Shown here: positions 25,492-32,740 of the stretch, in pieces
How positions within the stretch are numbered: position 1 is the first letter of the stretch
Layout of the letters: each line of letters opens with the position of its first letter
DNA from: Phycisphaeraceae bacterium
GTDB lineage: Bacteria > Planctomycetota > Phycisphaerae > Phycisphaerales > UBA1924
Direction of reading: 5' to 3'
Length of the DNA: 64,000 bases
Assembly: GCA_020639235.1 (NCBI GenBank)
Contig: JACKHC010000001.1
Location: 1,860,001 to 1,924,000 of the forward strand
Position numbers and translations under genes: made by a program
The notes under the pieces: model-generated
Told to the model about the DNA's origin: nothing
The model's input: only the letters and a program-made list of their open reading frames with translations
Database searches by the model: none

Positions 25492-26035
25492 CTTTCACTC
25501 CCTTGGCATGTGGACCGCTCGGAGGTTGGCCGCGTTGGCGCGGATGCGGCGGTTTGGGGGTCTGGGGGGCGCCGGGGGGAGTTCGATTCATTTATGGAAC
25601 GGATGAGGTAGAGGGTGGCCGGCCGGCCGTGGGTAGAGGTGCGCCGTTTCGTGGCGGGGACGCCGGTGCGATGGCAGCGCCGGTTGCCTTGAAGGGGAGT
25701 GACGCGGGTTGCTCGGCGTGATCGTTCGTCGGAACCGGTGTGGACGGCGATGAGAGGCCGGGCGGGGACGCGTGTGCCCTCCGTAAGAAGGGCGAGGGGG
25801 GCGCGTTTGTGCGCTGGGTGAAGAGAATCACCACGAGAGCACACAGAGGGCTCAGAGGGGAAACAGGGAATAGAAGTCATGGGACGGGGATCAGGGGGGG
25901 AGATGAGAAAGACTTGGAGATGTTGGGAATTCTGAGAGCGGGAGGTGCGCGGTGTGCGCGCGGGAAGGGGGCACCGATTAACGCTGCGCGGATAAGCGGT
26001 GGCACCCGGCGGTGGAAACCGGAGCGAGGATTTGT
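25492..26035. other. Long G/purine-rich spacer with repeat remnants
   Basis: 544 bases with no credible gene; short open frames here are low-complexity Gly/Arg translations. From about 25740 to 25970 the + strand is markedly purine-rich. A stretch at 25829-25875 (ACCACGAGAGCACACAGAGG, then GGGGAAACAGGGAATAG) recurs in modified form at 26632-26664. The 40-base element at 25971-26010 is annotated separately. Confidence 0.5.
25971..26010 (+). repeat. 40-base intergenic repeat, copy A
   Basis: Runs from GCACCGATTAACGC to GGTGGCACCCGGC and matches 26698-26737 at 38 of 40 positions. The central part has potential to fold (CCGCTTA..TAAGCGG in copy B). It lies 25 bases from the stop of the minus-strand lipoprotein gene. 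Confidence 0.75.
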
Positions 26036-26530
26036 TTAGTTTGCGGGTGGGAGGTCGGAGTTCCAGGCGTCGCGGGCGACGCGCCAGGCGCCGTCATCTT
26101 CGAGTCGGTAGATGATGATGCCTTTGCCGGTGTCGGTGGTGGGGTCGCCGCCGGCGCGGGGCGCGTCGGTTGAGTGATAGGTGTAGATCTCGTACGCCCA
26201 GCGGCCCGAGACGACGAACTCGATGACGGTTTTGTCCCAATGGATTCGGTAGGCGTCGAGGTAGGCGCGGGCCCACGGGCCGACCTCGGCCTTGCCGACG
26301 AGCCGCGGCGCGCCGGGGGGCATGAAGATGGCGTCGTCGGTGATCATCGCGAGGAAGGCGTCGGCGTCGTTGGCGTTGATGGAACTGAGGTACTTGTCGT
26401 GCGCGGTGTTGGCGGCGTCGGCGCGGCGCATCGGCGCGGATGGACGGCTGCCTTCGCCGCCGGAACTGCAACCGGCGGCGAGCGGGAGTGTCAGTGCTGC
26501 GAGCGAGAGGGTGGCGAGGAGTCGGCGCAT
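26036..26530 (-). CDS. Lipoprotein with SnoaL/DUF4440-like domain
   Basis: 164 residues from the ATG at 26530, chosen for the lipoprotein signal MRRLLATLSLAALTLPLAAGC with lipobox LAAGC. After a short Ser/Gly linker comes APMRRADA and then a domain of about 125 residues: ANTAHDKYLSSINANDADAF, LAMITDDAIFMPPGAP, EFVVSGRWAYEIYTY and KGIIIYRLEDDGAWRVARDAWN. This is the order of helices and strands in the SnoaL/NTF2-like DUF4440 family, cone-shaped folds used as small-molecule binding or enzyme domains. Ligand unknown. It stands alone between repeat elements. Confidence 0.8.
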   Translation of the reverse strand: MRRLLATLSLAALTLPLAAGCSSGGEGSRPSAPMRRADAANTAHDKYLSSINANDADAFLAMITDDAIFMPPGAPRLVGKAEVGPWARAYLDAYRIHWDKTVIEFVVSGRWAYEIYTYHSTDAPRAGGDPTTDTGKGIIIYRLEDDGAWRVARDAWNSDLPPAN

Positions 26531-26631
26531 CGGGGTCTCCGTGAACTTGTTGATGCGGGAGGATAGCGGAGACACGTATTGCAATGGTCGCGGCCCGACA
26601 GGCGGCGGCGGCCGGAACTTAGAAAGAGGAC

Positions 26632-26737
26632 TCACCACAGCGACACAGAGGGGAAACAGGGAATAGGGATCAGGCAGGAGGCATCGAGGAAAGAACAGCA
26701 CCGCTTACCGCTGCGCGGATAAGCGGTGGCACCCGGC
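26632..26737 (+). repeat. Intergenic repeat block, with 40-base copy B at 26698-26737
   Basis: TCACCACAGCGACACAGAGG followed by GGAAACAGGGAATAGGGATCAGG repeats the sequence near 25829. GCACCGCTTACCGC to GGTGGCACCCGGC at 26698-26737 is the second copy of the 40-base element. AATAGGGATCAGGCA and AAAGAACAGCACC occur again at 26737-26780, so the block is itself partly duplicated. A related phrase (GGCAGCAGGCAATAGGCAAG) occurs at 31651. Confidence 0.7.
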
Positions 26738-26801
26738 AATAGGGATCAGGCATCGGACATCAGGGAAAGAACAGCACCCGGGAAGCGGTGTTACTCGGCG
26801 C

Positions 26802-27827
26802 TTAGTGCTCGGCTTGTTCGCGCTCGCGGCGCTTTCTGCGTTCTTCGAACTCGCGATCGACTTCGATGACCCAGTCCATGCGTGCGCGGGCGCGGCGGGC
26901 GAGGAGTGGGCGGTCGAGTGCGGTGTAGGCGTCGATGAGGAGTTCGGTGATGGATCGCGAGAGTGGTGTGTCTTCGCCGCCGCAGTCGTGCCACAGGTCG
27001 CGGGCGACGACGAGGGCGGTGCCGCTCTCGCCGGTATCCAAGCGATCGCGCGTCTTGGCGAGGATGGTCCGGACGGCGACGCCCTGTTCATCGTGCGGGA
27101 GTTTGTTGCGGCGGGTTCGGTCGTCCTGGAACGCTCGGAGATAGGCGCGGTCGGTCTTGTCTTTGGGGACGAGCGCGCCGGCGCCGTCGGCGGTGGGGTG
27201 AATGCCGGGTTGGGCGAGGCGGCGTTCGAACGCGGCGATGCTGCCCTCGTACGACGGGCCATCTGAGATCGTCAGGGCGATGTCTCTGTTCTGAAGCGCG
27301 GCCTCATGACTCGGGTTCTGGGTCGGTGGCGGGGCTTTAACGCCGAACTCGCGCTCGAACGCCGCGAAACATCGCATGAACTGCTCGCGATCGCTGTCAT
27401 TGAGGAGATCGTCGAGGTCTTCGCGGGTGTCGACGCCGTACTGCGCGATGGAGTCGACGATGCCGTCGGCGTAGAACATGAGGTACTGGCTGCTGGCCCA
27501 CCACGCGAACACGGCGTTGTTCGCGGAGCGGTCGGGATCATCGACGAGGATGACGGGGACGAAGTTGCCGATGCCGGAGTGCGCGATGGCGAAGCACTCG
27601 AGCGGCTGATCGGGGTAGGTGTCCCAACGATCGGGGCTGGCGTCGGGGCCGAGCACGGTTTCGATGAATCGGAGGTCGAACGGGTCGAGCCCGTTGTAGC
27701 CGCCCTCTGGATCGAGTTCGTGGGCGAGTTTGACGAGCCGGACGAGATCAACGGGTGGGCGGAAGCCGAGACGCTGTGTGAGATCGTCGATGGTGGGGAT
27801 TGGCATGGGGAGTTCGGAGGGTTCCAT
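26802..27827 (-). CDS. Cytoplasmic protein of unknown function
   Basis: 341 residues from the ATG at 27827 (MEPSELPMPIPTIDDLTQRL); the frame extends upstream into a proline-rich stretch that looks untranslated. No signal peptide or membrane segment. The first half has LVRLVKLAHELDPEGG, LECFAIAHSGIGNFVPVILV and NNAVFAWWASSQYLMFYADG, a pattern faintly like SMI1/KNR4 (SUKH) proteins, which I cannot confirm. The second half is charged and helical, with LVPKDKTDRAYLRAFQDD and a basic C-terminus (FEERRKRREREQAEH). There is no toxin-immunity context nearby. Function unknown. Confidence 0.7.
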   Translation of the reverse strand: MEPSELPMPIPTIDDLTQRLGFRPPVDLVRLVKLAHELDPEGGYNGLDPFDLRFIETVLGPDASPDRWDTYPDQPLECFAIAHSGIGNFVPVILVDDPDRSANNAVFAWWASSQYLMFYADGIVDSIAQYGVDTREDLDDLLNDSDREQFMRCFAAFEREFGVKAPPPTQNPSHEAALQNRDIALTISDGPSYEGSIAAFERRLAQPGIHPTADGAGALVPKDKTDRAYLRAFQDDRTRRNKLPHDEQGVAVRTILAKTRDRLDTGESGTALVVARDLWHDCGGEDTPLSRSITELLIDAYTALDRPLLARRARARMDWVIEVDREFEERRKRREREQAEH

Positions 27828-27964
27828 GCGGAGAACATTAGCGGGGGGGGGAGGAGGCGCGAGTGGCGGGGCCTTTGATTTGTGATGTGTTCGATCACCC
27901 TCCCATGAGGAGAGGGGGGCAGCTGCGCTTGTCGACACGCGGTGAGGCAGGCGGTGGCACCGAA

Positions 27965-29368
27965 CTACTGACAGTCGTTGTTCCAGTTGGACAGAATCAC
28001 GTTGAGATCGTTGCAGTCGACAAGTCCGTCATCATTGATGTCGCCGGGACAAGGTTCGGGCGCCCCCGGGAACGGGACGCTGAGGAACAATCGAACGCTT
28101 CCGCTCTCGCTTCCGAGATTATCGTCGCCCCACGCTCCCACAACGAAGTCCGAGATGCCGTCGTTGTTTGCGTCTCCGGCTCCTGCAACTGATTGCCCGA
28201 AGAAATCACCGGAGTCGTCTCCATGGAATGCATATAGAACGGTGCCGTCTGCGCCGGAGTAGACGAATGCGCTTCCGCTATGAAGCCCGTTCGTTCCTGA
28301 GAACTGTGCGCCGACGATCAGGTCGTCATGCTGGTCTCCGTTTACATCGCCTGCTCCAGAGACCGAATATCCGAAGTAGCTGCCGGCCTGTTCGCCTCGG
28401 AATACATGCAAGAACTCACCGGTTCTGCCCGAGATCACTGTTGCGCTCCCGCTATTGGGGCCGTTTGCGTCATTGCCATAGGCGCCGACGATCACATCGT
28501 CCCAGCCATCGTTGTCGACATCTCCGGAGTGACATACGGAGAAGCCGAAATAGTCGGCCGCGGATTCACCCTTAATGACGCGAATCAAGGACCCATCAAT
28601 GCCGGAATAGAAACGTACAGTCCCGCTGTCGATGCCGTTGTCGTCGTCGAGGTATGCCGACACAACAAAGTCATCGAATCCGTCCAAGTTAATGTCGCCC
28701 GCTGTGTCAACGGCGTAGCCGAGGTAGTCAAAGGGACTCTCGCCGAATACTTCGTATAGCAGGGACCCGTCGGCTCCCGAGAATACTCGTGCTCCTCCGG
28801 TACGAGAGACCAGATGTGACTCGTTATACGACCCCACGATGAGATCATCGAACCCGTCATTGTTCACATCGCCCGCACAGCCGACCGACGAACCGAACGC
28901 ATCTTCGACGTGTTCTCCGAGCAATACGTGCAGCAACTCTCCAGTAAGGCCTGAGATCACCTGCGCGCTGCCGGAACTCATCCCGTTTTGATCGCTGTCG
29001 GGGGCACCGATAATGAGGTCGCCGACACCGTCGTTGTTTGTGTCTCCGGCGCTGCTTACGGCGGTACCGAAGTGGTCTGAAAGTAGGGTTCCGTGCAGCG
29101 TAAGCAGGACTATGCCATCTTCACCCGAGAAGACACGGACCGAGCCGACTTCAAATGCGAACGACGAGTCGTTCGGGCTCCCTACGATCAGATCATCAAA
29201 TCCGTCGCCATTGATGTCACCGGCAGTCCCGATGGCGGACCCAAATCGTTCATTCATGGTGCGCCCGCTCATCGGATACATCGAGACATGCGTGACCTGG
29301 GATTGGGTCATTGTGATGGAAACACCGGGTACACAGCAGGTCCATGCTGCCAATGTGAAGAGGGTCAT
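27965..29368 (-). CDS. Exported seven-repeat FG-GAP protein with dockerin-like tail
   Basis: 467 residues from the ATG at 29368 with GGAG upstream. After a hydrophobic N-terminus come seven repeats of about 58 residues of the form FGxSVxxAGDVNNDGxDDLIVGA...SGSxxVxSGxDGxLLxxxxG, for instance AGDVNNDGFDDLIVGSYN. These are FG-GAP/integrin-alpha repeats that fold as a seven-bladed propeller with calcium bound by the D-N-D-G loops. The end, PGDINDDGLVDCNDLNVILSNW, is a dockerin-type calcium loop common in planctomycete exported proteins. It is less GC-rich than its neighbours. A second protein of the same design is at 42237. Likely cell-surface or matrix attached. Confidence 0.88.
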   Translation of the reverse strand: MTLFTLAAWTCCVPGVSITMTQSQVTHVSMYPMSGRTMNERFGSAIGTAGDINGDGFDDLIVGSPNDSSFAFEVGSVRVFSGEDGIVLLTLHGTLLSDHFGTAVSSAGDTNNDGVGDLIIGAPDSDQNGMSSGSAQVISGLTGELLHVLLGEHVEDAFGSSVGCAGDVNNDGFDDLIVGSYNESHLVSRTGGARVFSGADGSLLYEVFGESPFDYLGYAVDTAGDINLDGFDDFVVSAYLDDDNGIDSGTVRFYSGIDGSLIRVIKGESAADYFGFSVCHSGDVDNDGWDDVIVGAYGNDANGPNSGSATVISGRTGEFLHVFRGEQAGSYFGYSVSGAGDVNGDQHDDLIVGAQFSGTNGLHSGSAFVYSGADGTVLYAFHGDDSGDFFGQSVAGAGDANNDGISDFVVGAWGDDNLGSESGSVRLFLSVPFPGAPEPCPGDINDDGLVDCNDLNVILSNWNNDCQ

Positions 29369-29730
29369 TCGAGGGTCTCCGGGAGCATTGTCGGTAATCG
29401 ACTTGTGTACGCTCGGCCGTCGGTCGCCAGTTCAGTGATCGGGCTCTCGGGATCGATGACATGAGTACAGACGCGGCCAAATCAAGTTGACGTGCTGACC
29501 TTTGGGAGGAGCGTGGCGACGAGCATGCTCTCCATTGTTTGCATGAAGGTGGCCACAGTTGGATTGGCAGTTGGTCTTCCCATGCCCGATCGCTGCGCGA
29601 CGACCCTCTCCCCCCGAAGGCGCGAAGGTGTGGTACCACCCGGCCCGACACGGGCCGGCTCGCGAAGCCAGCGCCCTCATCCGTCCGATGCTTCGGCCCC
29701 CCCGATGCCACCTTCTCCCGGAAGGCATGA
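29369..29730. other. Non-coding spacer upstream of FG-GAP gene
   Basis: No credible gene. The end near 29600-29730 has C-rich text with short inverted repeats (CCCGACACGGGCCGG; CATCCGTCCGATGC) that look like decayed copies of the hairpin repeat annotated next. Confidence 0.5.
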
Positions 29731-29843
29731 ACCCCTCACCTGTCACTTCGTGACATCCACGACATCCACTCCCCGGGAGAGCCACCCCTCATCCGTCCGA
29801 CGCTTCGCGTCGGCCACCTTCTCCCTCAAGGGGAGAAGGAGCC
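29731..29843 (-). repeat. Dispersed hairpin repeat, copy downstream of lepA
   Basis: Contains three hairpins in a row: TGTCAC-TTC-GTGACA (29741-29755), CCGACGC-TTC-GCGTCGG and CCTTCTCCC-TCAA-GGGGAGAAGG, the last ending at 29839, only a few bases from the lepA stop. In the minus direction this is where lepA transcription should end, so the copy probably serves as its terminator. Related copies are at 35861-35909/36853-36864 and 43881-43976. Confidence 0.7.
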
Positions 29844-29844
29844 A

Positions 29845-31644
29845 TCATTCGCCTTGGTCGAGTACGGCCATGAACGCTTCCTGGGGGATTTCGACGGAGC
29901 CGATGGACTTCATCTTCTTCTTGCCCTTTTTCTGCTTTTCGAGCAGTTTGCGCTTGCGGGTGACATCACCTCCGTAGCACTTGGCGGTGACATTCTTGCG
30001 CATGGACTTGATGGTTTCGCGGGCGATGACCTTGCCGCCGATGACGGCCTGGAGGGGGATCTCGAACTGGTGTCGGTCGATCTGGTCCTTGAGGCGGGTG
30101 AGGAGGACGCGGCCGCGTTTGTCGGCGTTGTCCTTGTGGGCGATGAATGAGAGTGCTTCGACGATGTCGCCGTTGACGAGGATGTCTACTTTGACGAGTC
30201 GGTCGGCCTGGAAGCGGATGATTTCGTAGTCCATGGTGCCGTAGCCGCGGGTCATGGATTTCAGTTTGTCGTAGAAGTCGTAGATGATTTCGGCGAGTGG
30301 CATCTCGAAGTCGATCATCGTGCGTGTTTCGGAGATGAGTTGCTGCTGTTTGTAGATGCCGCGGCGGCCGAGGCAGAGGGGCATGATGTCGCCGACGTTG
30401 TCGGTGGGGATGATGAGTTCGACTTTGCAGATGGGTTCGCGGAGTTCTTCCCAGAGTGAGCCGTCGGGGAGGTCGGCGGGGTTGGTGATCTCGTGGACGA
30501 CGCCGTCGCGGGTTTTGAGTTCGTAGGTGACGGTGGGGGCGGTCTGGACGACTTCGACGCCGCCTTCGCGGTCGAGTCGTTCCTGGATGATGTCCATGTG
30601 GAGGAGGCCGAGGAAGCCGCAACGGAAGCCGAAGCCGAGGGCTTCTGAGTGGACGGGGTGGAAGGTGAATGATGCGTCGTTGAGTGAGAGTTTCTCGACG
30701 GCTTCGCGGAGTTCCTCGAAGTCGGAGCCCTTCTCGGTGGAAGTTGCGGGGTAGAAATCGCAGAAGACCATCTGGTGTGGCTCTTCGTAGCCGGGGAGTG
30801 GTTCTTCTGCGGGGTCGTTGTCGATGGTGATGGTGTCGCCGACGCGGACATCCTTGAGCGTTTTGATGGAGGCGATGAGGTAGCCGGTCTCGCCGGGGCC
30901 GAAGGATTTGACCTTCTCGGGCTTGGGTGTGTACTTGCCGAGTTCGGTGATGATGTAGGTGCGTCCGGTGCCCATCATGCGGACTTTGTCGCCGTGGTTG
31001 AGGTGGCCGTCGAAGACGCGGACATAGATGACGACGCCCCGGTAGTCGTCGTAGTGCGAGTCGAAGATGAGCGCGCGGAGTTTCTTGGTTTGGGGCGCGC
31101 GGGGCGGTGGGAGTTGTCGGCAGATGCGGTCGAGGAGTTCCTGGATGCCCTGTCCGGTTTTGGCGGAGCAGTAGATGGCGTCCTCGGCGGGGAAGCCGAG
31201 GGCCTGTTCGATCTCCATCGCGACTTCGTCGGGCTGCGCGGAGGGGAGGTCGATTTTGTTGACGACGGGGATGATCTCGAGGTCCTGGTTGATCGCGAGG
31301 TAGGCGTTGGCGATGGTCTGGGCCTCGACGCCCTGGGTGGAGTCGACGACGAGGACGGCGCCTTCGCAGGCGGTGAGGGCGCGTGAGACTTCGTAGGTGA
31401 AGTCGACGTGGCCGGGTGTGTCGATGAAGTTGAGCATGTACTCGACGCCGTCGACGGCGTGGCGGACGGTGACGGCGGAGGCCTTGATGGTGATTCCGCG
31501 TTCGCGTTCGAGGTCCATGTCGTCGAGGAACTGCTGGCGTGCTTCGCGTTCGGAGACGGCGTTGGTGGATTGGAGGAGGCGGTCCGAGAGGGTGGACTTG
31601 CCGTGGTCGATGTGGGCGATGATGGAGAAGTTGCGGATTTCCAT
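29845..31644 (-). CDS. lepA: Elongation factor 4 (LepA), GTPase
   Basis: 599 residues from the ATG at 31644 (MEIRNFSIIAHIDHGKSTL), the family's normal start and length. LepA is a ribosome-bound translational GTPase active in back-translocation or initiation under stress. The P-loop AHIDHGKST, switch II DTPGHVDF and the NKID guanine motif are all present, then the elongation factor V-like domain and the LepA-specific C-terminus with KCYGGDVTRKRKLLEKQKKG. Only a hairpin repeat follows on the minus strand. An upstream in-frame ATG at 31671 was not used. Confidence 0.98.
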   Translation of the reverse strand: MEIRNFSIIAHIDHGKSTLSDRLLQSTNAVSEREARQQFLDDMDLERERGITIKASAVTVRHAVDGVEYMLNFIDTPGHVDFTYEVSRALTACEGAVLVVDSTQGVEAQTIANAYLAINQDLEIIPVVNKIDLPSAQPDEVAMEIEQALGFPAEDAIYCSAKTGQGIQELLDRICRQLPPPRAPQTKKLRALIFDSHYDDYRGVVIYVRVFDGHLNHGDKVRMMGTGRTYIITELGKYTPKPEKVKSFGPGETGYLIASIKTLKDVRVGDTITIDNDPAEEPLPGYEEPHQMVFCDFYPATSTEKGSDFEELREAVEKLSLNDASFTFHPVHSEALGFGFRCGFLGLLHMDIIQERLDREGGVEVVQTAPTVTYELKTRDGVVHEITNPADLPDGSLWEELREPICKVELIIPTDNVGDIMPLCLGRRGIYKQQQLISETRTMIDFEMPLAEIIYDFYDKLKSMTRGYGTMDYEIIRFQADRLVKVDILVNGDIVEALSFIAHKDNADKRGRVLLTRLKDQIDRHQFEIPLQAVIGGKVIARETIKSMRKNVTAKCYGGDVTRKRKLLEKQKKGKKKMKSIGSVEIPQEAFMAVLDQGE

Positions 31645-31966
31645 GTGGGATAGGCAGCAGGCAATAGGCAAGAGGCAGCAGGGGGGCGGGGCACGATGCC
31701 GAACCGTGGATCATAGCGTGGCGGGGGGTTGGTTCGGTGGGCGGTGGGGTGGGCGGACCGATGGATGGCGTCGGCGGGATTGAGGATTGACATTTATCGG
31801 GGATGGAGCAGACTCAAGGGAGCCGTGCCTGCCAGGGACACGGCGGATCCTGGATCGCTGGTTCATGGTGGCCGTGTTCGGAGAGCGTCTCCGGTCGGTT
31901 GTCGATGCGTGTCCGGATCTCTGCGTGCGCGCGGGTGCAGGGGCGCGCCATCGAGGAGTGTGTCAA
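31645..31966. other. Spacer between divergent lepA and PEP-CTERM gene
   Basis: 322 bases without a gene. It begins with GGCAGCAGGCAATAGGCAAGAGGCAGCAGG (quoted in part: tandem AGGCAGCAGG at 31651 and 31671), related to the purine-rich repeat near 26660. The rest must hold both promoters; GAGGAG at 31953 is the ribosome binding site of the next gene. Confidence 0.4.
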
Positions 31967-32605
31967 ATGGGTCTGAATGTCAAGCGTGGTTTCGCGTGCG
32001 CGGTTGTTGCGGGCTCGGTGATGGCGGCGTGCGGGAGCGCGCACGCGACGGTGACGGTGTACACATCGCAGGCGGCGTTCAACGCGGCGGTTTCTGCGCC
32101 GGGTGTGGATACCTTCGATGACCTTGCGCTGACATCGGCGCCGAGCCCGCTGTTCCGCAACGCGGGGCCGTACGCCTACACAGCGGCGGTTTCGACGACA
32201 TCATTCTTCCAGGCGGGATCGCTCGCGGATGTGTGGCTCTCGACGAACACGGCGACGGACACGGTGACCTTCAACGCGTTTGGCGGCGGCGTGCAGGCGG
32301 CGGGCGGGTTTTTCTTCGGGAGCAATATCAACGGTCAGTTCGCGGCGGGCGATGTGACGCTCAGCGCGACGGACGGGAGCGGCACGGTGACGCACACGAT
32401 CGTGGGCGCGACGACGGCGAGCTTTGTGGGGTTTGTGTCCGACGGGCCGTTGACCTCGCTGACGCTCGTGTCGGTGCAGCCGATTGGCGGGTTCCTCTGG
32501 CCGACGGCGAATGACTTTGTGCTGGCGCAGGCGGTTCCGGCGCCGGGTGTGATGGCGCTCGTGGGCGTTGGCGGGATTGTTGCGTCGCGTCGCCGGCGCG
32601 GTTGA
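31967..32605 (+). CDS. PEP-CTERM-type exported protein
   Basis: 212 residues from the ATG at 31967, with GAGGAG eight bases before it. Signal peptide MGLNVKRGFACAVVAGSVMAACGSAHA. The body is Thr/Ala/Gly-rich beta-sheet, for example TDTVTFNAFGGGVQAAGGFF and DVTLSATDGSGTVTHTIVGA. The C-terminus VPAPGVMALVGVGGIVASRRRRG is the PEP-CTERM layout: short Pro motif, hydrophobic stretch, arginine cluster. Such tails are recognised by exosortase (EpsH) and cut during export, so the mature protein is predicted to be released to the surface or matrix. Two more proteins with related ends lie near 52-53 kb. Confidence 0.85.
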   Translation: MGLNVKRGFACAVVAGSVMAACGSAHATVTVYTSQAAFNAAVSAPGVDTFDDLALTSAPSPLFRNAGPYAYTAAVSTTSFFQAGSLADVWLSTNTATDTVTFNAFGGGVQAAGGFFFGSNINGQFAAGDVTLSATDGSGTVTHTIVGATTASFVGFVSDGPLTSLTLVSVQPIGGFLWPTANDFVLAQAVPAPGVMALVGVGGIVASRRRRG

Positions 32606-32631
32606 ATGATCGGGTGGGGACGGATCGGATG

Positions 32632-32668
32632 AACACGCCGCCCGGGGAACCGGGCGGTGTTGTTTTTG
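32632..32668 (+). terminator. Rho-independent terminator after PEP-CTERM gene
   Basis: AACAC and CGCCCGG (with a two-base bulge GC) pair with CCGGGCG-GTGTT around GGAA, followed by GTTTTT. Position 27 bases after the stop fits + strand termination. Confidence 0.85.
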
Positions 32669-32740
32669 GCGGCGGGCGCGACCACGTGGCGAGCGGGTAG
32701 GATCGGCTCGGAACGGAACTGAACCGAAGGGGACGCCGAT

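Noticed and set aside
25740..26039. 99-codon open frame on the + strand in the repeat-rich spacer
   Set aside because: Gly/Arg-rich translation, no ribosome binding site, and it runs through repeated non-coding text.
25232..26040. DnaA boxes expected at a replication origin
   Set aside because: I looked for TTATNCACA-like sites on both strands and saw none that is convincing, so the origin idea rests on skew only.
29492..29977. 161-codon + strand frame before lepA
   Set aside because: It crosses the hairpin repeat and enters lepA antisense; Pro/Arg/Ser-rich with no motif.
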